A DNA stretch of 64,000 bases from an uncultured Phascolarctobacterium sp. GTDB lineage: Bacteria; Bacillota; Negativicutes; Acidaminococcales; Acidaminococcaceae. Below the pieces are notes generated by a model. It did not search any database and was not told the DNA's origin. It worked only from the letters and a program-made list of their open reading frames with translations. The stretch is from NCBI RefSeq assembly GCF_900770955.1, contig NZ_CAAGLX010000014.1, positions 91,911 to 155,910 of the forward strand, read 5' to 3'. Made by a program: the position numbers and the translations under genes. Shown here piece after piece: positions 55,097 through 63,809 of this stretch; positions within the stretch are counted from its first letter, which is position 1; every line of letters starts with the position of its first letter.

Positions 55097-56437
55097 TTAG
55101 CCGATTGAAATTTTTTCCAATGGCAGTTTTGAATTAACTGATTTTTTGCCGGATAATGCTGCGTACATGAGTGTGAGACTACCTACTCTGCCAAGATACA
55201 TAAGCAAAATCAGTATTAGCTTCGAGGGAATATGCAGCTGCGGTGTTATTCCGAGTGTCAGTCCTACTGTTCCCAATGCTGATGCTGTTTCGTATAAGCA
55301 GGATGACAGTGGCAGGTTCTCATAGGCACTGATAAAAATTCCTCCGCTGAAAAACAGCGTAATATACACGGTGAGGATAGTTGAGGCAAGCTTGATTGCA
55401 TTGTAATCGACTCTGCGATCAAAAAAATGGGCACTGTCCTGTTGGCGATAGGTCGCAACAATGTTGGCAAGCAGGACGGCAAAGGTTGTCGTTTTCATAC
55501 CACCGGCAGTTGAACCCGGTGAACCGCCGATTAGCATCAGAAGAATCATGATTCCTTGCGACGAGCCGGACATAACAGATAAATTTGCTGTGTTGAAGCC
55601 CGCTGTTCTTGTTGTAACCGACTGGAACAGGGACGCCTGAAGCCGTGCTTCCATGGGGAGAGAAGCAAAATCAGCAAAGAAGAAAAAAATTGCCGGAAAG
55701 ACAATCAGGATAACCGTCGAGATAAGGATTACTTTGCTTTGCAAGCGATAGCGTCGGAACTGCAGCTTGTTTTCCCAAATGTCCTCCCACGTCAAAAAGC
55801 CGATACCGCCACTTATAATAAGCAGCATAATAGTTATATTCATTATTGGATTTTGCTCATAACCGGTAAGAGATGGATACAGATTGTCGGCGGTTCCCAA
55901 AATATCGAAGCCTGCATTGCAGAAGGCCGAGACAGAGTGAAAGGCTGCCAGCCAAATACCATACCATCCATATTCGCGGCAGAATACCGGAAGCATGGCA
56001 AGTGTGCCGAGCAGTTCAATCACAAATGTCCCCCAAAGGATAAACTTCGTAAGCCGGACGATACCGCCCACATTTGGAGCTGATATCGCGTCCTGCATGG
56101 TGCTGCGCTGCATCAAAGAAATTCTTCGCCTGGACAGAAGTGCAAATAATGCAGCTACAGTGACAACACCAAGACCGCCAATCTGTATAAGTGCCAGAAT
56201 GATTGTCTGACCAAAGGCCGACCAGTAGCTGCCGGTATCATGTATCACAAGACCGGTTACGCAAACTGCGGAGGTCGCGGTAAATAATGCATCATGAAAC
56301 GGCGTTACACAGCGTTCTGCTGCGGAAATAGGCAGCATCAGGAGCAGGGTACCCAGCAGAATAACTCCTGCGAAGCCTAATATGATAATTTGAAAAGATG
56401 AAAGCTGAAATCTTCTGCTAATCATTTCTTTCAACAT
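55097..56437 (-). CDS. ktrB: Potassium uptake channel subunit (KtrB/TrkH)
   Basis: The 446-residue membrane protein has repeated pore motifs of the TrkH/KtrB family (TSAVCVTGLVIHDTG, FHSVSAFCNAGFDILG, TTRTAGFN, ETASALGTVGLTLG). It imports K+ with Na+. AAGAAGGTGTAGTT precedes the ATG. Confidence 0.93.
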   Translation of the reverse strand: MLKEMISRRFQLSSFQIIILGFAGVILLGTLLLMLPISAAERCVTPFHDALFTATSAVCVTGLVIHDTGSYWSAFGQTIILALIQIGGLGVVTVAALFALLSRRRISLMQRSTMQDAISAPNVGGIVRLTKFILWGTFVIELLGTLAMLPVFCREYGWYGIWLAAFHSVSAFCNAGFDILGTADNLYPSLTGYEQNPIMNITIMLLIISGGIGFLTWEDIWENKLQFRRYRLQSKVILISTVILIVFPAIFFFFADFASLPMEARLQASLFQSVTTRTAGFNTANLSVMSGSSQGIMILLMLIGGSPGSTAGGMKTTTFAVLLANIVATYRQQDSAHFFDRRVDYNAIKLASTILTVYITLFFSGGIFISAYENLPLSSCLYETASALGTVGLTLGITPQLHIPSKLILILLMYLGRVGSLTLMYAALSGKKSVNSKLPLEKISIG

Positions 56438-56602
56438 AACTACACCTTCTTGTTAATTTGTTTATACATTCATTGTGCTTGTTACGTACACAATATAAAA
56501 GCCGTATATTGAACATTGCTTTGATTGTTCCTATCATAGCATTTTTGCGGTGTAGATTTGGTAAAGAAACGAGCATAGAGCATCAGTAGCTTGTGATAAA
56601 TC

Positions 56603-56631
56603 TTGAAGCGCTTCAGTTCGTGAAGTATAAT
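56603..56631 (+). promoter_or_regulatory. Promoter with palindrome before the kdpD-like gene
   Basis: TTGAAG (56603-56608), 17 bp, TATAAT (56626-56631). The -35 is inside TGAAGCGCTTCA (56604-56615), a perfect 12-bp palindrome, with a further TGAAG at 56621. It may be the site of the response regulator. Confidence 0.65.
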
Positions 56632-56661
56632 GAGGTTGTAAAAATAATTAGGAGAAGCATT

Positions 56662-57720
56662 ATGAAGCATCAACAACGACAAGAAGATACTTTGTTTTCG
56701 GTCTGCATTTTTTTCGGCGCTTTTGCCATTAATTTCCTGATTCAAAAGCTTTTTACAACGCAAACGCTGGTTCCTATGATTTTTGTTTTCGGCGTTTTTC
56801 TGATATCGCTGAAAACGCACGGGTATTGCTATGGTATTATTTCTGCTTTCTTAAGCGTATTTGCAGTAAATTTCGCTTTTACTTATCCCTATTACACTTT
56901 AGATTTTTTCGTGGAAGAAAGCATATTATCTGCCATAATTATGCTGGTTGTTGCCGTTTCTACCAGCACTTTGAACATTCGGATACGCGATCAGGAGAAT
57001 TTGCGGGCAGAAAGCGAGAAGGAGAGGATGCGGGGAAATCTGCTGCGGGCAATCTCTCATGATTTGCGTACACCTCTTACATCAATATACGGCTCAGCCT
57101 CTACGCTGATTTCCAAGAAAAACGCACTTTCTGAAAAACAGCAGCTAAAGCTGTTGGGAGAAATTCAAGAGGATAGTGAATGGCTTATCCGCATGGTCGA
57201 AAACCTGTTGGCTGTTACAAGAATCGACGGTGCAAAGGTCAAGATTGTGAAAACGCCAATCGTTTTAGATGAGCTGATTGACTCCGTTCTTATGAAATTC
57301 GCCAAAAAACACCCGAATCAGAAGGTGATTACGCAGATACCGGCCGACTTTGTGGATATTCCTATGGATTCTATTCTCATCGAGCAGGTGTTGCTGAACT
57401 TTTTGGAAAATGCCGTTTTTCATGCGAAAGGTATGACAGAGCTGAAGCTATCGGTTTCTCTTGCAGGAGATAAGGCCGTATTTGAAGTTGCAGACAACGG
57501 ATGCGGTATTCCGGAGGAAGTTTTAGACAAAATTTTTACCGGATGCTACAAAAAGTCTGCAGCACCGATAGACGGAACACGCAGCAATATGGGAATCGGT
57601 ATTTCGGTTTGTGCTGCTATTATTAAGGCGCATGTCAGCGAGATTTTTGTGGAAAATAGGAAGGGCGGCGGTGCTGTATTCCGCTTTTCTTTGGCAAGAG
57701 GGTGCGATGATGAGCAATAA
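56662..57720 (+). CDS. KdpD-like sensor histidine kinase (lacking the KdpD/Usp part)
   Basis: The 352-residue protein has four membrane helices of the DUF4118 domain (about residues 10-110), HisKA (AISHDLRTPLTSIYGSASTL, His near 133) and HATPase (NFLENAVFHA, VADNGCGIPEEV, GIGISVCAAII). It matches the C-terminal half of KdpD. It phosphorylates the regulator encoded next. ATG 56662 has AGGAGAAGC upstream. Confidence 0.88.
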   Translation: MKHQQRQEDTLFSVCIFFGAFAINFLIQKLFTTQTLVPMIFVFGVFLISLKTHGYCYGIISAFLSVFAVNFAFTYPYYTLDFFVEESILSAIIMLVVAVSTSTLNIRIRDQENLRAESEKERMRGNLLRAISHDLRTPLTSIYGSASTLISKKNALSEKQQLKLLGEIQEDSEWLIRMVENLLAVTRIDGAKVKIVKTPIVLDELIDSVLMKFAKKHPNQKVITQIPADFVDIPMDSILIEQVLLNFLENAVFHAKGMTELKLSVSLAGDKAVFEVADNGCGIPEEVLDKIFTGCYKKSAAPIDGTRSNMGIGISVCAAIIKAHVSEIFVENRKGGGAVFRFSLARGCDDEQ

Positions 57721-58423
57721 TAAATTCAAAATTTTAATCGTAGAGGATGAAGCAAACATCCTTAGCTTCATCAAAGCCAACTTGGAAATAAGTGATTATC
57801 AGGTAATCTGTGCAGAAACATGTGCGCTCGGCATGATGATGTACGCTTCTTATCATCCGGATCTCATTGTTCTGGATCTCGGGTTGCCGGACCGTGATGG
57901 CTTGAGCTTGATTCAGGATGTTAGAGAAGCGGATACTGTTCCCATCATTGTCCTTTCTGCCCGTTCCGGCGAAATGGATAAGGTGGAAGCCTTAGACCTT
58001 GGTGCGAATGATTACATTACCAAGCCGTTTGGAACTGAAGAACTGATGGCTCGTATCCGTGCAGTGCTTCGCAGTCATCGTTACAGTGAGAAAAACGAGG
58101 GTAATCACATCGGTAAATTTCAATTTCAAGATTTGATGATTGATTACGATAAAAGGCAGGTTTTGGTCGATGGAAAGGAAATCGAACTGACACAGACAGA
58201 ATATAATATTTTGACTTTCCTCTCCATCCATGCGGGAAAGGTGCTGACTTATGCTGCCATAATCCAAGCAGTATGGGGATATTCTGATTATGGGAGTGTT
58301 AAAAAGCTACAGGTAAATATGAAAAACATCAGGAAGAAAATGGGTGTGACACCGGGAGAAAAGCGCTATATCGTCAATGAGCTTGGTGTAGGCTATCGTA
58401 TGCTGGCAGAAGATGAAGAATAA
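57710..58423 (+). CDS. KdpE-like response regulator
   Basis: The 237-residue OmpR-type regulator has a receiver domain (ILIVEDEANILSFIKANLE, phospho-Asp in IVLDLGLPD) and a winged helix (LTQTEYNILTFLSIHAGKVL). It overlaps the kinase gene by 11 bases. No kdpFABC genes are in the window; instead the divergent ktrAB operon is the likely target. Confidence 0.9.
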   Translation: MSNNKFKILIVEDEANILSFIKANLEISDYQVICAETCALGMMMYASYHPDLIVLDLGLPDRDGLSLIQDVREADTVPIIVLSARSGEMDKVEALDLGANDYITKPFGTEELMARIRAVLRSHRYSEKNEGNHIGKFQFQDLMIDYDKRQVLVDGKEIELTQTEYNILTFLSIHAGKVLTYAAIIQAVWGYSDYGSVKKLQVNMKNIRKKMGVTPGEKRYIVNELGVGYRMLAEDEE

Positions 58424-58500
58424 AATCTGCAGCAAAAGATTGCAGATTGCAAGAAATACTTTTGCGCATCCTTTTTTGAAGTGAATCCATAACACGGCAG

Positions 58501-58632
58501 GAGTTTTATCCTGATAAAGAAATACTCGAAAGCTTATGTGAAGATAATGTGTTAAAGAAGCCTTTTTACTTTTACTATGCATATGAGAGTGATATAATAA
58601 AAAAATGCCAAAAATCAAAAGAGTATAGATGA
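58501..58632 (+). pseudogene. C-terminal remnant of an unidentified protein
   Basis: Open frame EFYPDKEILESLCEDNVLKK then PFYFYYAYESDIIKKCQKSK to TGA, with no start codon or ribosome site. The first 60 bases recur at 62466-62531. Upstream 58467-58500 repeats the sequence that follows the terminator at 40693 (TTTTTTGAAGTGAATCC). Confidence 0.6.
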
Positions 58633-58644
58633 GGGGTTGCTATC

Positions 58645-59316
58645 ATGGGTAAAAGAGCAATATATTCCTGCATTACACTGCAAAAGGAGCTGGAGAACAC
58701 AATTAAGAAAATAGGCTTTGACGGCAAGGTAACTTATCTTAATGTTGCGCTGCACAGCGATCCGCAGAAGATGCATGAGACGCTGCAAAGGATTATTGAT
58801 GAAAATACAGAAGCAGAGGAGATAGTTATCTGCGTTTCCGGCTGCGGCAAGGCTACGTGCGATTTAAAGGCCACGACCTGTCCGATTGCTGTGCCGCGTA
58901 CTATGGACTGCATTGACGTTCTTTTAACAGGCTCCGGTATCAAGCGTCCCGACGGAGCGATTTTTATAACCAAGAGCTGGATGAACTTTATGAAGAACTC
59001 TACGATAGATTATGCCAAGCTTGTGCAGGAGCGTGGGCAGGATGAAGCAGAAGCTTTCCTGAAGCAGCTGTATAAGGGCTTCACGGATTTTTATATCATT
59101 GATACAGGAACGTATGATTTGCAGGAGGTTGAAGCCTATATCATGCCCTTGGTGAAGCTTTTGGGAGGAACGCTTACGCATCTGCCAGGTCCTTACAAGG
59201 TGCTGGAGAAGCTTGTGTCCGGCAAGTATGATGAAAGCGTTATTGCTATACCTAAGGGCAGAACCTTAAGCATTCATGAGTTTGATGGACTGCGTCCATG
59301 CACGATTAAAAAGTAG
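58645..59316 (+). CDS. DUF1638 protein
   Basis: The 223-residue protein has IVICVSGCGKATCDLKATTC, VPRTMDCIDVLLTGSG and GLRPCTI, the DUF1638 pattern with several conserved cysteines, suggesting a metal or corrinoid-related role. The function is unknown. Its C-terminal 39 codons were copied to 62534-62640. Confidence 0.85.
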   Translation: MGKRAIYSCITLQKELENTIKKIGFDGKVTYLNVALHSDPQKMHETLQRIIDENTEAEEIVICVSGCGKATCDLKATTCPIAVPRTMDCIDVLLTGSGIKRPDGAIFITKSWMNFMKNSTIDYAKLVQERGQDEAEAFLKQLYKGFTDFYIIDTGTYDLQEVEAYIMPLVKLLGGTLTHLPGPYKVLEKLVSGKYDESVIAIPKGRTLSIHEFDGLRPCTIKK

Positions 59317-59421
59317 GGCGGCGGAACGCGGAAGTGGAACAAAGGTATAAAGCATGTGCTTTAGCTTTTAGCTGTTTCATGGTAAAATATGGGTAGATAT
59401 ATGTTACACGGAGGTTAAGCC

Positions 59422-60978
59422 ATGCGTTATCCCATCAGCATTCAAACATTTGCAACAATTAGAAACGGTAATTACGTATATGTAGATAAAACGGATTTAG
59501 TATATCGCTTGGCACAGGAGCACGTTTGCTTTTTGTCGCGTCCACGTCGTTTCGGTAAATCTTTGCTTATAAGTACCCTTGATGCTTATTTTTCTGGCCG
59601 CAAGGAGCTGTTCCAGGGGCTGCATATGGAAGCCTTGGAGGATAAATGGGATGTTTATCCTGTTTTTAGAATTGATTTTGCTAAGGGACGCTTTGATGTT
59701 GAGGGAGAGCTGGAGAAGATTCTGGAGGAATATGTAAGCAGCTGGGAGGCTATATATGGCAAAAGCGATATATATACAACGCTCAGCAGTCGCTTTCAAT
59801 ATGTTTTGGAGCAGGCAGCAGCGCAGACAGGTCATCAAGCGGTTATTTTGATAGATGAATACGACAAGCCGCTTCTGGACGTACTGGATGAAGACCTGGA
59901 AGATGAGAATCGCAGTATATTGAAGGATTTTTATGGCACCTTTAAGGCTGCTGATGCCAGCCTGCGCTTTGTGCTTCTGACCGGTGTTACGAAGTTTAGT
60001 CAGATTACGGTTTTCTCTGGCTTTAACCAGCCGAATGACATCAGCATGGACAGCAGGTATGATGCTATTTGCGGTATTACGGAAGAGGAGCTATACAGTG
60101 TTTTTGACGAAGCAATAGTTGAAATGGCTAACAAGTTTGACTATACAGTTAACGAGATGAAGAGTTTGCTGAAAAAGCAGTATGATGGCTACCATTTTAG
60201 CAATGCTCTACTTGATGTTTATAATCCATTCAGTGTTATCAATGCTTTCAATAAGATGGACATTGACAATTATTGGTATAAGTCAGGAACAGCGACATAT
60301 TTAGTGAAGCTTTTAGAGGGGCAGCATGTGAATATGCAGAAGCTGACCAGCAGGCCGTATGAGTCGCAGTATTTTGTTGATTATAGGGCGGATGCGGAGA
60401 ATCCGCTAGCGATGCTTTATCAGAGCGGGTACCTGACAATTAAAGGCTATGATAGGCGTTATAGGGAGTATACTTTGGATTATCCTAATGTTGAGGTAAG
60501 AAAAGGTTTTGTCGCCTTGATGGCTAACAGCTATTTAAAGAAGGATGAGAGTGAAGCGGCATATTGGATTGTAAATTTAGACAGAATGCTACGTTGTGGT
60601 GAATTAGACGAGGTTAGGGATGCTTTTACAGCTTTTCTTGCATCGATTCCTTATGAGGCCAATAAGGACGAGCGTGCTAAGGATTTTGAAACTCATTTCC
60701 AATATACGTTTTATATTATCTTCCGCTTGTTATCCTGCTATACAACTTTGATTGAAAAGCAGAACAGCAAAGGGCGTGCTGATGTCATTATAGAAAGTGA
60801 TAAAGATATTTATATTTTTGAGTTCAAACTTGATGGCAGTGCAGAAGAAGCATTAAAGCAGATTGAGGATAAGCAATATGCTTTACCTTATCTGAATGAT
60901 AGCAGAACTGTACATAAAATTGGCGTTAATATATCTAGTGAATCAAGAACTGTAGATGGATGGCTAGAAGCTGGGTGA
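59422..60978 (+). CDS. DUF1703-type AAA-ATPase / PD-(D/E)XK protein
   Basis: The 518-residue protein has an AAA-like domain with RPRRFGKSLLISTL (Walker A, about residue 40) and AVILIDEYDKPLLD (Walker B, about 140), and a C-terminal PD-(D/E)XK nuclease domain with DVIIESDKDIYIFEFKLDGS (about 452). This family is often multicopy in gut anaerobes; its role is unclear, perhaps in mobile element or phage control. ACGGAGG precedes the ATG. Confidence 0.9.
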   Translation: MRYPISIQTFATIRNGNYVYVDKTDLVYRLAQEHVCFLSRPRRFGKSLLISTLDAYFSGRKELFQGLHMEALEDKWDVYPVFRIDFAKGRFDVEGELEKILEEYVSSWEAIYGKSDIYTTLSSRFQYVLEQAAAQTGHQAVILIDEYDKPLLDVLDEDLEDENRSILKDFYGTFKAADASLRFVLLTGVTKFSQITVFSGFNQPNDISMDSRYDAICGITEEELYSVFDEAIVEMANKFDYTVNEMKSLLKKQYDGYHFSNALLDVYNPFSVINAFNKMDIDNYWYKSGTATYLVKLLEGQHVNMQKLTSRPYESQYFVDYRADAENPLAMLYQSGYLTIKGYDRRYREYTLDYPNVEVRKGFVALMANSYLKKDESEAAYWIVNLDRMLRCGELDEVRDAFTAFLASIPYEANKDERAKDFETHFQYTFYIIFRLLSCYTTLIEKQNSKGRADVIIESDKDIYIFEFKLDGSAEEALKQIEDKQYALPYLNDSRTVHKIGVNISSESRTVDGWLEAG

Positions 60979-61048
60979 AGGCGTGATATATTAGCTGCAA
61001 AATAAAAGGATGAGCTTCAAAATCATCCAGGCATCATGGAGCTTAAAA

Positions 61049-61097
61049 AAGCTGATATTCATACAGGTCGCAAGGACTTGCAGGGTATCAGCTTTTT
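61049..61097 (+). terminator. Terminator, family T2 copy 3
   Basis: AAGCTGATAT/GTATCAGCTT with inner CAGGTC-GCAAG-GACTTG, followed by TTTTT. Confidence 0.8.
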
Positions 61098-61134
61098 GAT
61101 ATGGAGAAAAGGTAGGATGTATGAGTTTGATATT

Positions 61135-61540
61135 TTAGTCGCGGTTACGGCTAAAGAAGGCTTTGGCAACCTCTGGGAAGGAAATATAGCTGAGCAGGTC
61201 TTCGGTGCTGGCGTCAGGATAACCATCTTCGGCCAGACGTGCGCGGAATTTTTCCAGCTGCGGCTCGATTAAATCGGCCGGACGGCAGGTAACCGAGCTC
61301 TGCGCGTACACGTGGCATTTCTTCCAACAGCTGCGGATATTTATCAGCTACGCCCATTTCCTTCATCTGGTTGAGCAGATTGGAGAGCATGCCGCCGGGG
61401 ATTTGGAAGGTGAGAACTTTCGGATCAATTGGAATGTTGGTGTTCAGGTTGAAGTCATCTACGAGATCATTTTTGACACCCTTGAAGTAATCTGCCAAAT
61501 CATGCAGGAGCGGCAGGCTGATGCCGGTGTCATAAGCGAG
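61135..61540 (-). pseudogene. Decayed partial copy of the carboxyltransferase gene
   Basis: 61098-61292 matches 46586-46781 nearly exactly and 61293-61540 matches 46967-47212, so about 185 bp are missing at the junction and the frame shifts there. The 5' half of the gene is absent. The copy includes the 3' flank, so it arose by duplication of the end of the 46623-47972 gene. Confidence 0.9.
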
Positions 61541-61649
61541 TCTGAAAGCTGTCATGGAACGAGAGGCTGCTGTGAAAAATAAAAACAGCATTAAGAAATT
61601 CGATATTAAAACCAAGCCTCTTAATGCTGTGCTTCACAGTAATCTCTCT

Positions 61650-62318
61650 TTAGTTTTTCTGTAAATAGGGCATGAACTGAAAGTTTTTATCTAAATATTG
61701 ACCGGCATAGGCTATACCTTTACCCATAGTAAAGGCTGCTAAAATAGTGCCGATTCCCAGTCCGTCGATGTGTCCCAGCAAGAACAGTGTCAGCAGTGCG
61801 GTGATAGCCAGGCAGGTGACGTCAAAGGTAATTTTGATTTTGGCGTACTCGCTTTTTATAATGGCGCTCAGCTCACGCGGAAACAGATCCGTAGGGATAA
61901 TGGGCAGGCCGCAGCGGTTGGATAAAGCAATGCCGATGCAGATTAAAATATAGCTTACAACAAAATACAGCACACGCCAGGAAAAGGCCTGCGGCAGCAT
62001 GTTGATATACAGCTCAAACAAATCAAGGAATTGGCTGAACACAAAGCCTACAACAAAGCTGAACATATAGGACGCGATAAATTTTTTGCGCAGGTACATC
62101 AGGCTGGCAATGAGCAGTCCCTGGAAAATGTAGGTCCAGGTACCAAGTGTGAGCTTAGGAAAGGCTTCACTGAAGGCAAAGGGAACGCTGCTGATGGCAC
62201 TGATGCCGGAACCGGAGTAGAGCATGAGCACGACACTAAAGCTGTTGATGATTACTGCAACTAAAAGTGCCAGCTCACCACACAATGTCAGACGTGAATT
62301 TTTTTCGTTTAAAAGCAT
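61650..62318 (-). CDS. YczE/YitT-like membrane protein (DUF6198)
   Basis: The 222-residue protein has five or six membrane helices (LVAVIINSFSVVLMLYSGSG; GLLIASLMYLRKKFIASYMF) and the conserved NRCGLPIIPTDLFPRELS loop. It resembles YczE/DUF6198 proteins of unknown transport role. Confidence 0.8.
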   Translation of the reverse strand: MLLNEKNSRLTLCGELALLVAVIINSFSVVLMLYSGSGISAISSVPFAFSEAFPKLTLGTWTYIFQGLLIASLMYLRKKFIASYMFSFVVGFVFSQFLDLFELYINMLPQAFSWRVLYFVVSYILICIGIALSNRCGLPIIPTDLFPRELSAIIKSEYAKIKITFDVTCLAITALLTLFLLGHIDGLGIGTILAAFTMGKGIAYAGQYLDKNFQFMPYLQKN

Positions 62319-62453
62319 TTTTTAACCCCTCTCGAAAACAATAAATTTATCAAAAAAGCATTTCCTATTATAGTACTAAATTTTACGTTTGGCAAATTTT
62401 CTGTTGCCAGCGGTGAATGTAGTTTAGCAGTAAATTTTAAAACGATTAGGGAG

Positions 62454-62651
62454 ATGAATTATAAATCTTATCCTGATAAAGAAATACGCGAAATCTTATG
62501 TGAAGATAATGTGTTAAAGAAACCTTTTTACAATGTGCTGGAGAAGCTTGTGTCTGGCAAGCATGATGAAAGCGTTATTGCTATACCTAAGGGCGGAACC
62601 TTAAGCATCCATGAATTTGATGGACTGCGTCCATGCACTATATATTGCTGA
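62454..62651 (+). pseudogene. Chimeric frame from two duplicated pieces
   Basis: MNYKSYPDKEIREILCEDNV then LKKPFY matches the remnant at 58501, and NVLEKLVSGKHDESVIAIPK then GGTLSIHEFDGLRPCTI matches the end of the DUF1638 protein at 59200-59310. The piece between (about 630 bp) is deleted. GGGAG precedes the ATG, so a 65-residue chimera could still be made. Confidence 0.75.
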
Positions 62652-62877
62652 ATATGCTAAGCAGGTAACAGGATGCAGCGTGATTAAAAGCATTATCGGC
62701 GGCCTGCATCTTTTCAGCGGACGTTCGCAGCAGACTTCGGCGACAGCAGATTATCTGAAGCAAAATGTTGAGGGAAATATCTATCCCTGCCATTGTACTA
62801 ATCTGGCGGCGAAATTTGCTTTGCATGCAGAGCTGCCGGTGCAGGAGGTTGGAGTTGGCCTGACCTTGGAGTGGTAA
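62626..62877 (+). pseudogene. C-terminal remnant of an MBL-fold hydrolase
   Basis: In another frame the same region continues as CVHALYIAEYAKQVTG, then IIGGLHLFSGRSQQTSATAD and YPCHCTNLAAKFALH ... VGVGLTLEW, the end of an MBL-fold metallo-hydrolase (GG-x-HL and CHCT motifs). It lacks the N-terminal half and is joined to the DUF1638 fragment. Confidence 0.7.
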
Positions 62878-62980
62878 AGAAATGACAGAAAAAATAAACG
62901 CGCAAATTTTTTTCAATGATTTTTTGGAGTCCGTATTGTAAAATACTGTTAAAGATAATTGATGGCGAGGTGTGGTGGCA

Positions 62981-63733
62981 ATGCGGGAAGTAATCATTGA
63001 AAAGCTGAAGCAGATAGAACAACAGGAAAATATTACGATTCTTCACGCGGTTGAATCCGGCAGCCGTGCATGGGGCTTTGAATCACCGGACAGCGATTTT
63101 GATGTGCGTTTTATCTATGTGCGCCCCAAAAATTATTATTTAAAATTAGAACAGACGCGGGATGTGCTTGAATTTCCTATCAACGATTTGTTGGATGTAA
63201 ACGGCTGGGATTTGCAGAAGGCATTACGGCTTTTGCATCGCTCCAATCCGTCGGTATTCGAATGGTTCAAGTCGCCGGTTGTTTATAGGGAAACTGCTTT
63301 CAGCCATGAATTTATTCCTCTTATGGAAAACTATTTTTCAACGAAGAGCGGTCTTTACCATTACCTGAATATGGCAGACGGAAACTATCGGGAGTACCTG
63401 CGGGGAGAAATGGTGCGAGCTAAAAAATATTTTTATGTTTTGCGGCCTCTGCTTGCCTGCAGATGGATTTTTAGGACTAACACTCCGCCACCGATGCGTT
63501 TTGCGGAACTGATGGCCTCCGATTTGCCTGCGTATCTTAATGAATCCGTGCAGGAGCTTTTGCGCATTAAGATGGAAGTGCCCGAGCTGCAATTTATTCC
63601 CAAAGCAGATGTAATAAATACTTTTATTGAAGAGGAAATTCCGCGACTTAAAGAGAAAATCAGGAGCTTGCCTGAGGAACGCAGGCAGGGGTATGATGAG
63701 CTTAATACACTGTTTTTGAAGTATTTGCGGTAG
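62981..63733 (+). CDS. Nucleotidyltransferase (YcgL/PF10127 type)
   Basis: The 250-residue protein has the nucleotidyltransferase core (ESGSRAWGFESPDSDFDVRF, with GSR and DxD metal residues) and SVFEWFKSPVVYRE, typical of PF10127. The role is unknown, perhaps RNA or protein modification. ATG 62981 has GAGGTG upstream. Confidence 0.88.
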   Translation: MREVIIEKLKQIEQQENITILHAVESGSRAWGFESPDSDFDVRFIYVRPKNYYLKLEQTRDVLEFPINDLLDVNGWDLQKALRLLHRSNPSVFEWFKSPVVYRETAFSHEFIPLMENYFSTKSGLYHYLNMADGNYREYLRGEMVRAKKYFYVLRPLLACRWIFRTNTPPPMRFAELMASDLPAYLNESVQELLRIKMEVPELQFIPKADVINTFIEEEIPRLKEKIRSLPEERRQGYDELNTLFLKYLR

Positions 63734-63809
63734 AATTGTTCATAAGTTTTATGATATAATTTGAATACGAAATTGAGCAACATATCGGAATTTATAAAGG
63801 AGAATATTG

